Source of the DNA: CAZBUK01 sp964495085
Lineage (GTDB): Bacteria; Bacteroidota; Ignavibacteria; T3Sed10-11
Assembly: GCA_964495085.1 (NCBI GenBank)
Contig: CAZBUK010000057.1
Location: 1-24,728 of the forward strand
Reading direction: 5' to 3'
Length of the DNA stretch: 24,728 nucleotides
This document shows positions 23,447 through 24,728 of this stretch, in pieces. The number at the start of each line of letters is the position of its first letter. The first letter of the stretch is position 1. A model generated the notes under the pieces. The model saw nothing but the letters and a program-made list of their open reading frames with translations, had not been told where the DNA came from and made no database searches. The translations under genes were made by a program, and so were the position numbers.

Positions 23447-24457
23447 ATGCGTTACATTTGCCTGACACTCCTGCTGCTGAGCATCGTTTCGGGAAGCGGC
23501 GCTCAATCCTTGTACCCGTCCGTCTCTGCGAGTCTTTCATCGCCATACTCCGACACTCCGGTATTCGTCTCTCCGCTGAAATATGCGTCGTATCCCATCG
23601 TGCGTTACCGGATTCCCGGAAAGTTCCTGCCGCTTACAGAATTCCTGCCCGATAACGATGCCGTGCCGCTGCACCGGATCCATGCTCCCGATCCGCACCG
23701 GCTTGCAGTTGTGGGAGGGGTGATAGGCGGCGTCGGTTTTGCGGTGAACGAATTTATGCGAAATGCCTGGTGGAGCGATCAACGGGGACCGTTCCATTAC
23801 CAGGAGGCGCTGATCTACGCCCGCAACCTCGACAAGCTCGGGCATGTCTACGCGGGTTACCTTGCGAGCTTTATCTTTTACCGGATGATCAACTGGACGG
23901 GGTACAGCGAAAGCCGCGCACTCTGGTACGGCGCAACGCTCGGATTGCTATTCCAGACGTACGTTGAAATACAGGACGGCTTTTCGACGCGGTGGGGTTT
24001 CGAGCGCTACGATGTGATCGGCGATTTCGCAGGAGCCGCGCTGTTCGTCGCCAGGTACTACGTACGTCCGCTGCAGTACTTCCAGATGAAGTTCGGGTAT
24101 TATCCTTCGGACCGCCTGATCAACCGCGGATTCGGAGACAATAGGACCGCCGTCGAATCCTGGATCGACGACTACGAGGGACACACCTACTGGATTGCGT
24201 TCCGTGCGGGAAATCTTGCCAATGATTTTCTCAACGCTCCCCGCTGGCTGCGTCTCGTCAACATCGCGGCGGGCTGGTCGCTCGGAGATTACCGGGAGTA
24301 CACCGAATTCTACCTCGCCCTCGATTTGAATTTCGAGGAACTCCCCGGCTCAAACTGGTTCCTGCGCAGACTCTGGGAGGGACTCGATCTGATCAAGTTT
24401 CCATCGCCCGGCATCCGCATCAGACCGGGTATGGTGGTGTACGGATTGTATTTCTGA
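23447..24457 (+). CDS. DUF2279 family exported protein (YfiM-like)
   Basis: A 336-residue protein with a Sec signal (CLTLLLLSIVSGSGAQ). The central part has WWSDQRGPFHY, LDKLGHVYAGYLASFIFYRM, and then a YVEIQDGFSTRWGFERYDVIGDFAGA segment. These are the hallmarks of DUF2279 (PF10043-type) envelope proteins. The DKxGH element and small hydrophobic helices suggest a membrane-associated form; the C-terminal third has outer-membrane-like strands ending in VVYGLYF. No function is established. AAGGA lies 11 bases before the ATG. It is the last gene before the heptamer array. Confidence 0.75.
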   Translation: MRYICLTLLLLSIVSGSGAQSLYPSVSASLSSPYSDTPVFVSPLKYASYPIVRYRIPGKFLPLTEFLPDNDAVPLHRIHAPDPHRLAVVGGVIGGVGFAVNEFMRNAWWSDQRGPFHYQEALIYARNLDKLGHVYAGYLASFIFYRMINWTGYSESRALWYGATLGLLFQTYVEIQDGFSTRWGFERYDVIGDFAGAALFVARYYVRPLQYFQMKFGYYPSDRLINRGFGDNRTAVESWIDDYEGHTYWIAFRAGNLANDFLNAPRWLRLVNIAAGWSLGDYREYTEFYLALDLNFEELPGSNWFLRRLWEGLDLIKFPSPGIRIRPGMVVYGLYF

Positions 24458-24477
24458 GGAGTTGTTTGTTGTGTGTT

Positions 24478-24728
<251 letters not shown>

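Overview
The window looks like a chromosomal segment of a diderm (outer-membrane) bacterium of moderate G+C content. KdsB shows that Kdo-type lipopolysaccharide is made. Lipoproteins, a Tat-exported phosphatase, DsbD and predicted outer-membrane or periplasmic proteins agree with this. The gene mix (long-form GroES paralogue, DUF2279 protein, CHAD/SixA/Ppx cluster, kdsB next to pyrG, short Sec-signal proteins ending in GQ or AQ) resembles the Bacteroidota/Chlorobiota/Ignavibacteria/Rhodothermota side of the FCB group. That placement is an inference from gene content. No rRNA, tRNA, insertion sequence, integrase or CRISPR array was found.

Layout. (1) 1-3854, minus strand: a tight operon of a Ste24-like M48 protease, a PlsC-type acyltransferase, gatC, kdsB, a DUF502 membrane protein and pyrG, joined by ATGA and TGATG overlaps; pyrG runs off the left edge. 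(2) 4001-9808: pepD dipeptidase (minus), a HAD phosphatase (plus), DsbD (minus) and a Tat-exported alkaline phosphatase (minus). (3) 10097-14735, minus strand: the most interesting locus, an apparent operon of two half-length CHAD proteins, a SixA-like phosphatase, two overlapping thymidylate-kinase-fold proteins and a Ppx/GppA exopolyphosphatase. (4) 15180-17475: a secreted purple acid phosphatase (plus) and a lipoprotein PQQ-type sugar dehydrogenase (minus), facing each other. (5) 17620-21519: a GroES-like protein and a 92-residue orphan on plus; a minus-strand run of nfo, a small conserved-looking protein, a radical SAM AmrS enzyme and a predicted envelope protein. (6) 21677-24457, plus strand: anmK followed by two exported proteins. 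(7) 24478-24728: a heptanucleotide tandem array continuing past the right edge.

How the genes fit together. Phosphate is the theme of the middle third. CHAD domains bind polyphosphate, Ppx/GppA degrades it (or pppGpp), and SixA removes phosphate from phosphohistidine. An exported alkaline phosphatase and a purple acid phosphatase flank the cluster. An 11-bp-period direct repeat with Pho-box geometry lies upstream of the acid phosphatase. The two kinases lack the usual dTMP-binding REPGGT loop, and one lacks the P-loop lysine, so their substrate is open. A polyphosphate- or phosphate-sensing module built on split CHAD halves and a kinase/pseudokinase pair is the best candidate here for an undescribed system. 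This rests on motif reading and gene order alone. In region 1, PyrG makes the CTP that KdsB uses to activate Kdo, so that operon links nucleotide supply to envelope building.
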